Source: Prevotellaceae bacterium UBA7028 (lineage in GTDB: Bacteria > Bacteroidota > Bacteroidia > Bacteroidales > Bacteroidaceae). From it: a DNA stretch of 64,000 nucleotides. The first letter of the stretch is position 1. Every line of letters begins with the position of its first letter. Positions 62,742 to 64,000 of this stretch are shown here, piece after piece. The stretch covers positions 18,929 to 82,928 of the forward strand of contig DLBF01000040.1 in assembly GCA_002494215.1 (NCBI GenBank). The letters are read 5' to 3'. The position numbers were made by a program, and so were the translations under genes. The notes below the pieces were generated by a model. The model was not told the DNA's origin, did no database searches, and saw only the letters and a list, made by a program, of their open reading frames with translations.

Positions 62742-63083
62742 GTTGTTTGTTTAAATTAAAGTTCCCTACTCTATAAGCTTTTCGGGTTTCGCTCCTTTAT
62801 TAACCTGTCTGGTCAGGATTGCGTAACGTTACTTTTATGTTATCTTATTAAGTCCTATGTTTTTTGATGTAGATATGCACTGCTTTTTTGTTTATGGCAA
62901 CCCGAATTTAGAAAAATCTTATAATTCCTACCAAACAATTTTAGCTAAATTATATATTATTTTTCAAAAATACCCCAAAAGTGGCAAGCCAAATATACTC
63001 CTTTAGTAGTACAATTTAGGTTTTAGAGAATAAATTAACACATTTTTATAATATCGAAAGGTGAATTATTTCAAAAATATTTA
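62742..63083. other. Divergent control region between operon 2 and regulator 3
   Basis: A/T-rich gap. It contains tagtagtacaatttaggttttaga (63005-63028), which echoes gtagtac and ttttaggttttagg in the gap before regulator 2 (45551 and 45653). No complete promoter for operon 2 was found. Confidence 0.45.
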
Positions 63084-63091
63084 TAATTTTG
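63084..63091 (+). promoter_or_regulatory. -7 box of the third LuxR-type gene
   Basis: TAATTTTG, 24 bp before the ATG at 63116, fits TAnnTTTG. Confidence 0.5.
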
Positions 63092-63115
63092 TGACGTAAA
63101 CGAAATTGCACACGT

Positions 63116-63865
63116 ATGACAAAAAATGTTATTTCTGAAACAATTGATACAGCGAGCAAAAACTACACAATGCCCGAATCTATCAAGGAATCTATTCTGC
63201 TAGGCGTGAAAACAATGTCGAAACTGATGAACGTCAGCTGTTTGGTTGTAGATTTTGCAACTGGAGAGGTCCCCTTTCGCTCCGACACCTTATTATACCT
63301 TGACGAAGTAAATGCAGAAGTATGCCAGAGGAAATGCGTGAACCCATACTGGTCATACGTTTCAGATGAAATGGCAGAATTGCTTTTGCAACTTAAGAGA
63401 AAAGGGTTGGAATGTGCCCGGAATTTCTCACCTAAAGATTATATGACACATGTTTGCACAACGGACTTCCCAATAACAGTGAATGGGAAAGAGATTTTTG
63501 TTCATCAGAAATTCCGCCCAATCTTGGTAGCCCCAGACGGAACGATTAGTTTAGGTCTGTTTACTATTAGCACATCTGTCAGCAAGGAAATACAAAGCTA
63601 TATAGAGACAGCATCAGGCGAAATTTGGAAGTACAATTTTAAGGCGAAGCAATATGAGGAGTGTAAGGAGAGATTCCACCTTACCCGCAAAGAGAAATCT
63701 GTCCTAAAATGCCTTGTAAGGAGAATGAATACAGAGCAGATGGCAGAGGAGTTGGGCATGTCCGTTAATACAGCGAAGAAGCACAAACATAATATATACG
63801 ACAAGCTAGGAGCACACTCCAAAGACGATGTTATCGTCATTGCCAACAATTATCATTTAATTTAG
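63116..63865 (+). CDS. LuxR-type regulator with novel sensor domain (paralogue 3)
   Basis: 249 residues. Sensor blocks MNVSCLVVDF, QRKCVNPYW, CTTDFPI and GKEIFVHQKF align with paralogues 1 and 2; C-terminal LuxR helix-turn-helix (LTRKEKSVLKCLVRRMNTEQMAEELGMSVNTAKKHKH region). It diverges from operon 2 and probably controls it. In this copy a second Cys replaces Ser before TTDFPI. The 135 bp after its stop hold an imperfect hairpin (gcaaggg-aattc-ctttgc) and no clear gene. Confidence 0.82.
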   Translation: MTKNVISETIDTASKNYTMPESIKESILLGVKTMSKLMNVSCLVVDFATGEVPFRSDTLLYLDEVNAEVCQRKCVNPYWSYVSDEMAELLLQLKRKGLECARNFSPKDYMTHVCTTDFPITVNGKEIFVHQKFRPILVAPDGTISLGLFTISTSVSKEIQSYIETASGEIWKYNFKAKQYEECKERFHLTRKEKSVLKCLVRRMNTEQMAEELGMSVNTAKKHKHNIYDKLGAHSKDDVIVIANNYHLI

Positions 63866-64000
63866 GTTCCGGAAATGAAATGGAGCAAGGGAATTCCTTT
63901 GCCCCGGGCGGTTTAGGGAAAACAATCAGATACCTGCTTACATCCAAATAAGACATTTATCTGTTAAATTATCATAATGGTACACAACTTTGTGGTCCAC

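Noticed and set aside
39359..62832. Palindrome gtaacgttac at both edges of the peptide locus (39359 and 62823) as an attachment site
   Set aside because: Only 12 bases are shared, no integrase is present, and such matches are expected by chance in 64 kb.
63866..64000. Start of a new gene at the right edge (ATG near 63976)
   Set aside because: Only eight codons are visible; nothing can be supported.

Overview
The window looks like a chromosomal piece of a gut or oral Bacteroidales, most likely a Prevotellaceae member (Prevotella/Segatella type). The evidence is: promoters of the Bacteroidota kind (TTTG, about 19-20 bp, TAnnTTTG) before many genes; almost no Shine-Dalgarno sequences; four secreted proteins with the C-terminal signature YDLSGR(K/R)x...G(L/I)YIxNGKK; a Ser-type sulfatase with its radical-SAM maturase; a GH78 rhamnosidase; and families (6-bladed beta-propeller lipoproteins, DUF1573, DUF4922, DUF4248, NVEALA-like peptides) seen mainly in Bacteroidota. 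Family names come from reading motifs, not from searches.

Layout. 0-5.7 kb: end of a secreted protein, then a 41-residue membrane peptide, sulfatase and maturase operon diverging from a membrane AraC regulator that carries a frameshift. 5.9-16.9 kb: a 3157-residue secreted multidomain giant diverging from a second membrane AraC regulator. In both divergent intergenic regions lies a triple direct repeat of about 20-bp period. 16.9-28.7 kb: CotH-like protein, then housekeeping cdsA-ftsH-rsfS, tRNA-Gln, an ATP-grasp protein, a GT2-DUF4922 fusion, a SpoIID-like protein and a secreted PI-PLC-like protein. 28.9-39.3 kb is accessory: AAA/DUF4143 ATPase, DUF4488-like protein, outer-membrane barrel, a GH78 rhamnosidase flanked by a 219-bp direct duplication, a LuxR-type regulator, a T7-lysozyme-like amidase, DUF4248 and gene remnants, punctuated by four near-identical 33-bp hairpins.

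39.3-63.9 kb is the most interesting part. Two leftward operons of parallel design each diverge from a LuxR-type regulator. Both encode a secreted Cys-rich peptide with a Ser/Asn-rich linker, a hairpin just after that gene, a 6-bladed beta-propeller lipoprotein, a CxxC thioredoxin-like protein, a WDDQW-type GT-C membrane glycosyltransferase and an unusual signal peptidase I. Between them they also hold a DPM1/GtrB-like polyprenyl-phosphate glycosyltransferase, a GtrA protein, a GT22-like mannosyltransferase, a MauE-like redox membrane protein and a 55-residue membrane protein. A four-gene RND efflux operon sits between the two. My inference is a locus that secretes, oxidises and perhaps O-glycosylates small disulfide-rich peptides.

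A second theme is repeat DNA: short degenerate micro-repeats and a G/C-rich palindromic element fill intergenic gaps and also sit in frame inside proteins (maturase, GT2-DUF4922, SpoIID, an RND pump, the ends of FtsH, TolC, the adaptor and the giant). No CRISPR array, transposase, integrase or rRNA was seen.
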